NCBI GenBank assembly: GCA_021799935.1
Contig: JAJYZM010000004.1
Coordinates: 1-20,102 of the forward strand
Direction: 5' to 3'
Length of the DNA: 20,102 nucleotides
Origin: a bacterium
GTDB lineage: Bacteria > SZUA-79 > Acidulodesulfobacterales > Acidulodesulfobacteraceae
The notes beneath the pieces are model-generated. The model worked only from the letters and a program-made list of their open reading frames with translations. It searched no databases and was not told the DNA's origin. This document shows, piece by piece, positions 7,142 through 14,147 of the stretch. Position 1 is the first letter of the stretch, and each line of letters opens with the position of its first letter. The position numbers were made by a program, and so were the translations under genes.

Positions 7142-8719
7142 ATGAAACCGGTTAAAACTCGAGTAATCTTAATAGCCGTATTTATTTTTATATCTTTTTT
7201 TTCGATTATCCCTTCCATATACCCGAATACGCCGGGATGGTGGAAAGCCGTAATCGGAAATGCGGAAATGCATCTGGGACTCGACCTTCAGGGCGGAGTG
7301 TATCTCGTCGAAAAAGTCGAGGTAGATAAAGCCGTAAAAGAAAAATTATACAAAGACTACTCCGATATAAGAACCTTCATAGAAAGCAAAAATATCGGAA
7401 GCGGCAAAGATTTGTCGTTCGAAAACGACCGTATAGTTTTGAGCGGAAATCTCCTGAAAAACAAACAGGCGGTTTCCGGCATTAAAAATTACCTGAAAAA
7501 CCATCATGTTTCTTTGCAGTTATCCGGCGGCATAATAAATTTTAAGCCGTCGGACCTTGCGCAGTATAAAAAAGAATCCGTCAGCGGCGCAATAGAGGTT
7601 ATGAGAAACAGGATAGACCAGTTTGGACTTGTTTCTCCTAAAATAGCCCGTCAGGGAAAAGACCTAATAGTCGTCGAAATGCCAGGAGTAAAGAACGTAA
7701 AGCAGGCAGTTAAACTCATAGGAAAAACCGCAAGGCTTACTTTTAAGCTTGTGGACGATAAACACGGCATAGCAGAGACAATAAACGGCGAAATCCCTAA
7801 AGGCGACGAAATTCTTTACCATACCGCGTTTAATAAATTTACCCATAAAACGACAAAAAGACCTTATCTTATAAAAAAAGCCGTATTAATGAGCGGCGCG
7901 TATATCTCAAGCGCAAACGTTCAGATAAACCGCTATAACCAGCCTATTGTCGGGGTTTCTTTAAATTCGCGCGGGGCAAAGCAGTTCGGAAATATCACTA
8001 CTAAATATACCGGAAAAAGATTAGCCATAATACTCGATAACAACGTTATTTCCGCACCGGTTATTGAAGAACCGATACTCGGAGGAAACGCTTCTATTTC
8101 TGGACGGTTTACGATGGCTCAGGCAAACAATCTTGCAATAGCTCTCCGCTCCGGCGCATTGCCTGCACCGGTAAAAATAATACAGAATAACACTGTAGGG
8201 CCGACGCTTGGAGCCGACTCTATACACGACGGCATCCTTGCCGCCGTCGTCGGAACTATACTCGTTATCGGATTTATGATATTTTACTATAAACTTTCGG
8301 GTTTAATAGCCGATTTTGCCCTTATAGAAAACGTTCTGTTCCTTATGGCGGCGCTTTCCCTTTTCGGAGCAACGCTAACCCTGCCGGGAATTGCAGGAAT
8401 TATTTTAACTATAGGAATGTCCGTGGACTCCAACGTTCTTATCTTCGAAAGAATCAGGGAAGAGCTCAGGGACGGCAAACCGATAGTTATAGCCATAGAA
8501 AACGGATATAATAAAGCCTTTTTTACTATTCTGGATTCCCACGTTACGGCGCTTATAACCGCCGCCGTACTTTTTTACTTCGGTTCCGGCCCGGTAAAAG
8601 GTTTTGCGGTCACTCTGTCTCTGGGCATAATGATAAATCTGTTCACTTCTCTGGTGGGCACTAAGGTTATATTCGATACGATATCTAACAAAAAAGAACT
8701 TAATAAGCTAAGTATTTAA
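7142..8719 (+). CDS. secD: Protein translocase subunit SecD
   Basis: Inner-membrane RND-type subunit that uses the proton motive force to complete Sec export. From the ATG at 7142 the protein has 525 residues: an N-terminal membrane segment (about 7-25), the D1 motif LGLDLQGG (45-52), a large periplasmic domain with VMRNRIDQFGL, the LRSGALPAP segment, and five C-terminal membrane segments with TIGMSVDSNVLIFERIREE. A TTG codon at 7139 is also in frame, but the GGTGGAG ending at 7137 lies 1 bp from the TTG and 4 bp from the ATG, so I prefer the ATG. Pairs with secF 44 bp downstream. Confidence 0.96.
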   Translation: MKPVKTRVILIAVFIFISFFSIIPSIYPNTPGWWKAVIGNAEMHLGLDLQGGVYLVEKVEVDKAVKEKLYKDYSDIRTFIESKNIGSGKDLSFENDRIVLSGNLLKNKQAVSGIKNYLKNHHVSLQLSGGIINFKPSDLAQYKKESVSGAIEVMRNRIDQFGLVSPKIARQGKDLIVVEMPGVKNVKQAVKLIGKTARLTFKLVDDKHGIAETINGEIPKGDEILYHTAFNKFTHKTTKRPYLIKKAVLMSGAYISSANVQINRYNQPIVGVSLNSRGAKQFGNITTKYTGKRLAIILDNNVISAPVIEEPILGGNASISGRFTMAQANNLAIALRSGALPAPVKIIQNNTVGPTLGADSIHDGILAAVVGTILVIGFMIFYYKLSGLIADFALIENVLFLMAALSLFGATLTLPGIAGIILTIGMSVDSNVLIFERIREELRDGKPIVIAIENGYNKAFFTILDSHVTALITAAVLFYFGSGPVKGFAVTLSLGIMINLFTSLVGTKVIFDTISNKKELNKLSI

Positions 8720-8763
8720 TATAAATATTATAAAAATCATAAATATAAATATGAGGTCGAAAA

Positions 8764-9675
8764 TTGGAATTTATTAAAAACACTCATTATAATTTTATAG
8801 CAAAAAGAAAATATTCGTTTGTCTTATCGTCCATCCTGGTAATATTCGGCTTAGTCGAGATTATAGGCATGATAGCGGGAACGGCTAAAATAGGCATAGA
8901 TTTTACCGGCGGACTTTCTATGGAAATGGCCTTTAAACACAAAATTTCGATTGCTTCGGTAAGGAAAGCCCTCATGCCTGCAGGATTCAAAGACGTAAAG
9001 TTAGTAAAAATTAAAGGCAAAAACGATATTATAATCCAGACTAAAGCCGTGGCAAAAGATTTGAACGCATATACGGCTAAAATTAAACAAACGGTTAAAA
9101 ACGCCTTTAAGAAAAATCCGCCTAAAGTTATAAACAGCGAAATGATAGGGCCGTCGGTAGGAAAAAGGCTTTCGAGAGATGCCGTTATCGCCGTTATCGT
9201 ATCTATTATCGCGATAATACTTTATATAACATGGCGTTTTGAATTCAGATTCGGCCTTGCGGCGGCGATAGGCCTCGCTCACGACGTGCTTGCCCTCCTC
9301 GGAGTAATTTTTATATTTCAAAAGGAGATAACGCTTTTAGTCATAACCGCCGTTTTAACCGTAGCGGGATATTCGCTTACCGATAAAGTCGTAGTTTTCG
9401 ACAGAATAAGGGAAAATTTGAAAATCGAAACGGAAAAGGCTAAGCATATCGATTTAAAAAACATCGTTAACGTGAGCATCAACGAAGTTTTAACGAGAAC
9501 GGTCGTTACTTCGCTGACGGTCATACTCGTCGTATTATCGCTGTTTTTCCTCGGAGGCATAGTTTTGCACGACTTTGCTTTTGCTTTATTGCTCGGAGTA
9601 TTAATAGGAACTTATTCCTCGATATTTATCGCCAGCCCTATTATGGTTATTTTAAACGAGAACCACTATAAATAA
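8764..9675 (+). CDS. secF: Protein translocase subunit SecF
   Basis: Partner of SecD in the export motor. The 303-residue protein has a first membrane segment (about 18-38), the motif GIDFTGG (44-50), a short periplasmic domain, SEMIGPSVGKRL (124-135) and five further membrane segments including AGYSLTDKVVVFDRIREN, the conserved TM4 region. It starts with TTG: GAGGT (8753-8757) is placed 6 bp upstream, and no in-frame ATG gives a complete first membrane segment. Start-codon choice may lower SecF output, but the strong ribosome-binding site would offset that. Confidence 0.96.
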   Translation: MEFIKNTHYNFIAKRKYSFVLSSILVIFGLVEIIGMIAGTAKIGIDFTGGLSMEMAFKHKISIASVRKALMPAGFKDVKLVKIKGKNDIIIQTKAVAKDLNAYTAKIKQTVKNAFKKNPPKVINSEMIGPSVGKRLSRDAVIAVIVSIIAIILYITWRFEFRFGLAAAIGLAHDVLALLGVIFIFQKEITLLVITAVLTVAGYSLTDKVVVFDRIRENLKIETEKAKHIDLKNIVNVSINEVLTRTVVTSLTVILVVLSLFFLGGIVLHDFAFALLLGVLIGTYSSIFIASPIMVILNENHYK

Positions 9676-9716
9676 ATTTAGTATTCGAAAAGTGTATATA
9701 AATTTAAAATTAAAAT

Positions 9717-11681
9717 ATGGAAAAAGAATATGTTCACCGATATTTAAAAGAACATCTCCCGGTATATTTCAATAATACCGCTTCATCCCTTATTTTAAAA
9801 AGAATACTTTCCCAGTTAAATTTCGACCCTTTTTACTCCGATATGTTTACCGGCGGCGATAAAACGCCTCTGGACTTTTTTGTAGACAACTACCTGAATC
9901 CTTCCCTTAAATATTTGAACGACCCTTTTCTTATATCGGATATGGAAAAAGCCGTAACCCGCATCTCTAAGGCTCTCTTAAACAACGAATCGATCTGCAT
10001 ATACGGGGACTACGACGTGGACGGAATTACGGCAACGTCTTTCCTTGTTTCCTTTTTAAGGGAATTAAAAAAGGCAATAAAATCGAAACAAATTGGCGGG
10101 AGCGGTGAAGGCGGCCATTCTATTTTCTATAAATTGCCCGACAGAATAAAAGACGGTTACGGTCTGGGAATAGAGCCGGTTAATGAAATTTACGATTTTA
10201 TCGGAGAAAGCGGGGCAAAACCGCTCTCGTTAATGATAACCGTGGATTTGGGAATTACGGGAAAAAAGGAAGTTTTGCATGCAAACTCCAAAAATATAGA
10301 CGTAATAATATGCGACCACCACGAAGTTCCTTTAAACGGGGAAACGGAGATTTTGCCCGACGCTTTTGCAATACTGAATCCTAAACGCAAGGGCGATAAA
10401 TTTCCGTTTAAATTTTTACCGGGGGTAGGCATCGCTTTTAATCTCGGCATCGCCCTTAGAAAATATTTAGTAAAAGAACGCCTGCTGAATGAATATCCCA
10501 ATCTGAAAGATTACTTAGATATCGTATGTTTGGGTATCGTAGCCGATATAGTTCCGATGTACGGAGACAATAGAACGCTCACGCGTTACGGCCTTCAAAT
10601 ACTTAATGCGGGACAAAGACCCGGCATAAAAGAACTCAGGCGCATCTGCGGACTGCATTTCGACAACGTCAACGAATCCGATATAGCATGGAAAATAGCG
10701 CCGAAAATAAACGCCGCCGGCAGGGTCGGCAACCCCGCCGTTGCAGTGGAACTTTTAACTCAAAACGATCCTAAAACCGCTTTCGGTCTCGCTCAAGAGC
10801 TGGAATCGTTCAACAGAAAAAGACAAATGCTTGAAGACTCCTGCTTTAACGATGCAATCGGCCTCATTAAAGAAAAAACAGGCTGCGAAGAAACCCTGCC
10901 GATTATTATATTGAAAGGAGAATCCTGGCATCCGGGCGTAATAGGGATAGTTTCTTCTAAATTAGCGGATTATCTGCAAAAACCGGTTTTGCTTCTTACC
11001 GGATTTAAAGAGAGCGTTTATATCGGTTCGGCAAGGTCATGCGGCAATATCGACATATACGCTTTCTTAAAAAATTACGAGCCTTTTTTTTCCAAGTTCG
11101 GCGGACATAAAATGGCTTGCGGATTAACAGTGCGAAAGAACGGAGATATAGACGATTTTATCTCCGCGGTTTTAAAAGACTGCAAAAAAAATATTGCCGA
11201 AGAAACCGGACAAAGCGGCGCAAAGCCTGACACGGCGGCTGAAGAACCGCGGGATTCCGGAAAACCTGCCGTAAAAAGCGGAATCCCGGAAACGGAATAC
11301 GACGAAGAAATTAATTTAGATTCCATATCCGATAAAGAACTTTCCGAGGTTATAAAATTAATGTCTCCCTGCGGACCGCTTAACGAAAAACCCAAATTTT
11401 TAATTAGAAATATTACGCTTTTAGATATAAACAGGCGCGAGTTTAAAAATAAAAACCAAAAAAAAAATAATGCGGCTAATTGTTATTTTACTTTAAATAT
11501 AGCAGGCTCCTGCCCGTCGGGAGAGAACGGCAAAACAAAACATAAAGCGATGATGTTCGACAGGCACGGAGCTATAGAAAATATTTTAGGATTGGAAGGC
11601 TTAGATAAAAATAAAATTGACGTTGACGGAATTATATTCGAATTTTTTAACGGATATATAAAAATTCTGAATTTCATTTAA
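9717..11681 (+). CDS. recJ: Single-stranded-DNA-specific exonuclease RecJ
   Basis: 5'-3' single-strand exonuclease of recombination and mismatch repair. The 654-residue DHH-superfamily protein shows motif I YGDYDVDG (96-103), a motif with Asp177 (TVDLGIT), the DHH triad (200-202), VADIVPM (275-281), INAAGRVGNP (331-340), SWHPGVIGIV (403-412) and the DHHA1 glycine motif GGHKMACGL (462-470). A C-terminal OB-like domain starts around PCGPLNEKPKF (551-561). Between them, residues about 494-530 form a hydrophilic, Ala/Pro/Glu-rich insert that looks like a flexible linker. No Shine-Dalgarno sequence precedes the ATG. It is 41 bp downstream of secF and ends the plus-strand run; the next gene converges on it. 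Confidence 0.96.
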   Translation: MEKEYVHRYLKEHLPVYFNNTASSLILKRILSQLNFDPFYSDMFTGGDKTPLDFFVDNYLNPSLKYLNDPFLISDMEKAVTRISKALLNNESICIYGDYDVDGITATSFLVSFLRELKKAIKSKQIGGSGEGGHSIFYKLPDRIKDGYGLGIEPVNEIYDFIGESGAKPLSLMITVDLGITGKKEVLHANSKNIDVIICDHHEVPLNGETEILPDAFAILNPKRKGDKFPFKFLPGVGIAFNLGIALRKYLVKERLLNEYPNLKDYLDIVCLGIVADIVPMYGDNRTLTRYGLQILNAGQRPGIKELRRICGLHFDNVNESDIAWKIAPKINAAGRVGNPAVAVELLTQNDPKTAFGLAQELESFNRKRQMLEDSCFNDAIGLIKEKTGCEETLPIIILKGESWHPGVIGIVSSKLADYLQKPVLLLTGFKESVYIGSARSCGNIDIYAFLKNYEPFFSKFGGHKMACGLTVRKNGDIDDFISAVLKDCKKNIAEETGQSGAKPDTAAEEPRDSGKPAVKSGIPETEYDEEINLDSISDKELSEVIKLMSPCGPLNEKPKFLIRNITLLDINRREFKNKNQKKNNAANCYFTLNIAGSCPSGENGKTKHKAMMFDRHGAIENILGLEGLDKNKIDVDGIIFEFFNGYIKILNFI

Positions 11682-11699
11682 TACTAAAAATTAAAGCGT

Positions 11700-11723
11700 A
11701 TACAAAAGAGTTCGTTTTTGTAT
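11700..11723. terminator. Weak bidirectional hairpin between recJ and tatC
   Basis: ATACAAAA (11700-11707) and TTTTGTAT (11716-11723) form an 8-bp stem with an 8-base loop in the 53-bp gap between the convergent recJ and tatC genes. Position fits a shared terminator, but the stem is AT-rich and no long T tract follows, so efficiency is doubtful. Confidence 0.3.
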
Positions 11724-11734
11724 GAACGGTAAGG

Positions 11735-12619
11735 TTAATTATCGGACGGCGGTATGTGGGCGGACGGCTTCTTTTTAAATTTCCATATCAGGGAAGATAT
11801 AAAAATACCGATTTCGTACATCGAATAAAGCGGCACCGCTATAAAAAACATGGTAACTATATCGGCATGAAAAGCGGCAATGATAAGGCTTATTATCAGG
11901 GCATACTTTCTATATTTCTTTAGAAACCCGGGTTTTAATATTCCAGCGAGAGAAAAAAGAGCAGACACTAACGGCAGTTCGAATATCAATCCGAATATCA
12001 ATCCGAGCCTCAAGGCAAAATTAATATAATGGGTTAAATTTATCAGCGGCGACAGGTTCGGACTCTGATAACTCAAGGAAAAATTGATTACGGCGGGCCA
12101 TATATAAAAAACCATAAAAATTACGCCGGAAATAAAGAACAGCGTTCCGAAAAACAAAAAAGGCAGTAAATACATTCTTTCCTTTTTTAAAAGACCCGGC
12201 TTTATAAACTGCCAGAATTGAAAGAGTATAAAAGGAAGAGCGAGCATAAACCCTAGGATAAGGGATACCTTCACCTGCATAAAAAAAGGTTCTAAAGGCT
12301 TAGAATAATGCAGTATATGCTTCGTAAATTTTTTAGGGGTTTTATTTAGCCCGAAAGTATAATAAACCGAAGGAACCTTTTCTTTTATAACATTTTTTGC
12401 ATATCCTGAAAAATAAGTAATATACGTCGGCTTTTCCAACGGGGTTTCTATGATATTTATCGCTTTATAGGAAAGCCGCCACGAAAAACCCATACATACG
12501 ACGAGCGCTACAAATATATAAAGTATTCTCTTCCTTAATTCCGAAAAATGCTCTAAAAAAGGCATTCTTCCTTCAACTTTAACGCTTTCTTCTTTTTTTT
12601 CGATTTTTTTAACGCTCAT
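11735..12619 (-). CDS. tatC: Sec-independent (Tat) translocase subunit TatC
   Basis: Multi-pass inner-membrane core of the twin-arginine translocase, which recognises the signal peptide of folded substrates. The 294 residues contain the hallmark EHFSELRKR (23-31) before TM1, a periplasmic loop of about 55 residues that is longer than in E. coli, PLEPFFMQVKVS (108-119) and FQFWQFIKPGL (133-143), then four further membrane segments ending in a basic tail. No Shine-Dalgarno sequence is present. The ATG follows immediately on the TAG stop of a short upstream reading frame, which suggests coupling. tatA and tatB are not in the window. Confidence 0.95.
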   Translation of the reverse strand: MSVKKIEKKEESVKVEGRMPFLEHFSELRKRILYIFVALVVCMGFSWRLSYKAINIIETPLEKPTYITYFSGYAKNVIKEKVPSVYYTFGLNKTPKKFTKHILHYSKPLEPFFMQVKVSLILGFMLALPFILFQFWQFIKPGLLKKERMYLLPFLFFGTLFFISGVIFMVFYIWPAVINFSLSYQSPNLSPLINLTHYINFALRLGLIFGLIFELPLVSALFSLAGILKPGFLKKYRKYALIISLIIAAFHADIVTMFFIAVPLYSMYEIGIFISSLIWKFKKKPSAHIPPSDN

Positions 12620-12748
12620 CTAAATTATTTTGTTTAGACGGGTAATTTCCACGACGGTTTTCCCCATAATTTCGGAGCCTTCATAATAAAGATTTCCATT
12701 AATAATAGCAATATTAATATTTTTACTTAGAGGGTCCGAACTGCCCAT
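12620..12748 (-). pseudogene. Short orphan reading frame coupled to tatC, possible remnant
   Basis: An ATG at 12748 opens a 42-residue frame whose TAG stop is directly followed by the tatC ATG. The frame stays open upstream for about 45 more bases, with a possible TTG start at 12775. The product contains NINIAIINGNLYYEG and a following MGKTVVEI. This AIINGxxxxxG...GxxVxxI pattern resembles the C-terminal domain of GspB/PilP-type secretion and pilus proteins, which suggests a truncated relic of a larger gene. There is no ribosome-binding site and a strong hairpin (12777-12794) precedes it. It could instead be a real mini-gene that serves to deliver ribosomes to tatC. I cannot decide from sequence alone. 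Confidence 0.35.
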
Positions 12749-12776
12749 TATAGTCTGAAGGTTAAAACCGTTCAAA

Positions 12777-12794
12777 GGGGCGGATATCCACCCC
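12777..12794 (-). terminator. GC-rich hairpin downstream of tusA-like gene
   Basis: On the minus strand GGGGTGG-ATAT-CCGCCCC forms a 7-bp stem (one U-G pair) with a four-base loop, followed by TTTG. It is the most GC-rich stem in the local region and lies about 57 bp beyond the tusA-like stop codon. Likely a terminator or attenuator for that transcript, although the T tract is short. In DNA form it is also an almost perfect 18-bp palindrome. Confidence 0.4.
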
Positions 12795-12824
12795 GATAAA
12801 TATAATAATAAGGCTTTTTAGCGT

Positions 12825-12866
12825 GTCCAAAATCGGTCGAAATTGAGCCGATTAAGACTTTTGGAC
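12825..12866. repeat. Nested inverted repeat over the tusA-like stop codon
   Basis: GTCCAAAA (12825-12832) pairs with TTTTGGAC (12859-12866), and AATCGG (12831-12836) pairs with CCGATT (12848-12853) inside it. The right arm encodes the last residues of the TusA-like protein and the stop codon lies within the structure. In RNA this would be a bulged stem; no T tract follows, so a 3'-end-protecting or processing structure is as likely as a terminator. Confidence 0.4.
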
Positions 12867-13085
12867 ATAAAATTTGAACTTTCCGCCCTCTTCGGAAGAA
12901 TCCAGCAGTTTGTTGCCGGTTCTGTTGCACCATGCCGTCATATCGTTTTTAGAACCGGGGTCGGTTGAAATTACTTCTAAAACCTGTCCCGAAGTCATCG
13001 TGTCGATTTCTTTTTTCGTCTTAACTATCGGCAATGGACACGATAAACCGCTTGCGTCAAGTGTTTTGTTAGGGGTTACCGCCAT
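12852..13085 (-). CDS. TusA/YedF-family sulfur carrier protein
   Basis: A 77-residue cytoplasmic protein with the TusA-family signature LDASGLSCPLPIVKTKKEID (residues 9-28). The Cys of the CPxP motif (Cys16) is the persulfide carrier in this family. A second Cys (Cys53) lies in AWCNRTG, as in YedF-like members. Family proteins pass sulfur to tRNA thiolation, molybdopterin synthesis or dissimilatory sulfur enzymes; no partner gene is visible here, so the pathway is open. The start is secured by a perfect AGGAGG (13093-13098) placed 7 bp upstream, the strongest ribosome-binding site in the window, suggesting high expression. Divergent from the membrane-protein gene at 13221. Confidence 0.9.
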   Translation of the reverse strand: MAVTPNKTLDASGLSCPLPIVKTKKEIDTMTSGQVLEVISTDPGSKNDMTAWCNRTGNKLLDSSEEGGKFKFYVQKS

Positions 13086-13120
13086 AATGTTTCCTCCTGG
13101 TTAATTTTAAACTTTATTTT

Positions 13121-13150
13121 AGCTTATTACTTCGCTGTCAAAAAGTCAAT
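13121..13150 (-). promoter_or_regulatory. Candidate promoter of the tusA-like gene
   Basis: On the minus strand TTGACT (13150-13145) is followed after 18 bp by TAAGCT (13126-13121). A second TTGACA (13141-13136) lies within the spacer and a TAAAAT (13121-13116) overlaps the -10. The -35 is good and the -10 is poor. The start site would fall about 25-30 bp before the ATG, leaving room for the AGGAGG. Confidence 0.4.
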
Positions 13151-13183
13151 AGGAAAAAAAGAAAAAATAGACCGTTTTCTATA

Positions 13184-13213
13184 TTGTCATTCAAGATTGC
13201 TATCTGATATAAT
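13184..13213 (+). promoter_or_regulatory. Strong sigma70-like promoter, leaderless, for the COG4280-like gene
   Basis: TTGTCA (13184-13189) and TATAAT (13208-13213) are separated by 18 bp. A start site 7-8 bp beyond the -10 falls on or next to the ATG at 13221. No Shine-Dalgarno sequence exists. This decides the gene start: the alternative TTG at 13197 lies in the promoter spacer. Confidence 0.6.
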
Positions 13214-13220
13214 ATCGTAT

Positions 13221-13964
13221 ATGAATTTCAGCATACTTATATTTATAGCCGTATTTTCCGTTGCTATAGTAGAGCTCAGCGAGGTCGCGGCAATAGTTTT
13301 CGTGGTCGGGGAAGACGTGGGGCTTTCCAGTGCCTTGGCCGGAGGCTTAACAGGATTTATCGGCACTCTTATAATTCTTTTTATAGGAGGCATAGCCCTT
13401 ATTAAAACCGTACCTATATTCACCGTTAAATTAATAATAGGCGCGGTTCTTATATCGATAGGACTGTATTTTTCTTATAAACTTTTGAGCTTTATATTTT
13501 ATCTTACGCCTTTTTCTCAAAAAATAGGCGAAAAACCGCTTTTTAAAAAGGCGGAAGCGGCCGTCGTAAAACATCGGAAATGTTCTTTCAGGCATTTCAT
13601 CGTCGCCTTAAACGCCGTAATCATAGAAGCATTCGAGGTGGCGGTAGTAGCCGTTCCGCTTGCTATTACGGAAAACCAGTGGATTTCGGTAATTTCTGCT
13701 CTTATAGTCAGTTCCGTTATAATTTTAATGCTGTCGATTTATTTGCGAAGATATTTCAAAAAAATACCTTCGCACTGGATTAAAGGAATAGCGTCCGTTC
13801 TTCTTATCGGTTTCGGAATATACTGGGGGCTTCAGGGATTAAAAATTAACATAGAAGACGACGATTTAGCATTAATAATACCGGCAGTATCTATTATCCT
13901 ATTCGCCGCATCTTTAATTTTCGATAAAATCGGATATAAAATTAAATGGGATAAAAAAATATGA
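13221..13964 (+). CDS. COG4280-like multi-pass membrane protein
   Basis: A 247-residue integral membrane protein of about six to seven hydrophobic segments arranged as two related halves. Each half carries an acidic motif inside a membrane segment: VELSEVAAIV (17-26) and IIEAFEVAVVA (134-144), each followed by a Gly/Ala-rich helix. The second half ends in the family-like phrase GIASVLLIGFGIYWGLQG (189-206). A basic, hydrophilic stretch (about 100-124) links the halves. This matches the uncharacterised COG4280 group, distantly similar in layout to the TMEM165/Gdt1 (UPF0016) and LysE-type cation exporters. I infer transport of a cation, but no substrate is shown. I chose the ATG because the promoter overlaps the upstream TTG. 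It is divergent from the tusA-like gene. Confidence 0.6.
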   Translation: MNFSILIFIAVFSVAIVELSEVAAIVFVVGEDVGLSSALAGGLTGFIGTLIILFIGGIALIKTVPIFTVKLIIGAVLISIGLYFSYKLLSFIFYLTPFSQKIGEKPLFKKAEAAVVKHRKCSFRHFIVALNAVIIEAFEVAVVAVPLAITENQWISVISALIVSSVIILMLSIYLRRYFKKIPSHWIKGIASVLLIGFGIYWGLQGLKINIEDDDLALIIPAVSIILFAASLIFDKIGYKIKWDKKI

Positions 13965-14011
13965 ATGTCCGAATCCCGATTTAGAAACTATTAAATAAAT
14001 TCCGATATCCA

Positions 14012-14080
14012 GTCATCGCCAAAAGTAGAAGACGACGAAGCAACCTGCGATGGGGATTGCTTCGCTTTGCTCGCAATGAC
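14012..14080. repeat. Palindromic dispersed repeat (GTCATTGCGAGC family)
   Basis: This 69-bp element begins GTCATCGCC and ends GCTCGCAATGAC; its centre pairs CGAAGCAAC with GATTGCTTCG. Read on the minus strand it opens with GTCATTGCGAGCAAAGCGAA, then GCAATC. This is the well-known short palindromic sequence scattered through many bacterial genomes. It occupies the gap between two convergent genes, where its hairpin could end transcription in both directions. Only one copy is present in this window. Confidence 0.75.
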
Positions 14081-14114
14081 ATTATTAAGCAACTCCGGCA
14101 ATCCATATATATAT

Positions 14115-14133
14115 AAATCCTATATAGGGATTT
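14115..14133. terminator. Small hairpin beyond the rodZ-like gene
   Basis: AAATCC (14115-14120) and GGATTT (14128-14133) enclose a 7-base TATATAG loop. It lies 14 bp past the stop codon of the minus-strand RodZ-like gene and is followed on that strand by an AT-alternating tract rather than a T run. Candidate weak terminator. Confidence 0.3.
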
Positions 14134-14147
14134 CGGTGAAAAGCGGT

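Noticed and set aside
12874..13104. Plus-strand frame over the tusA-like gene
   Set aside because: Antisense to a gene with a clear CPxP motif and a perfect AGGAGG; no motif of its own.
13197..13220. Upstream TTG start adding eight residues to the COG4280-like protein
   Set aside because: It lies between a good -35 and -10 pair, has no ribosome-binding site, and the added residues extend beyond the first hydrophobic helix without adding a motif.
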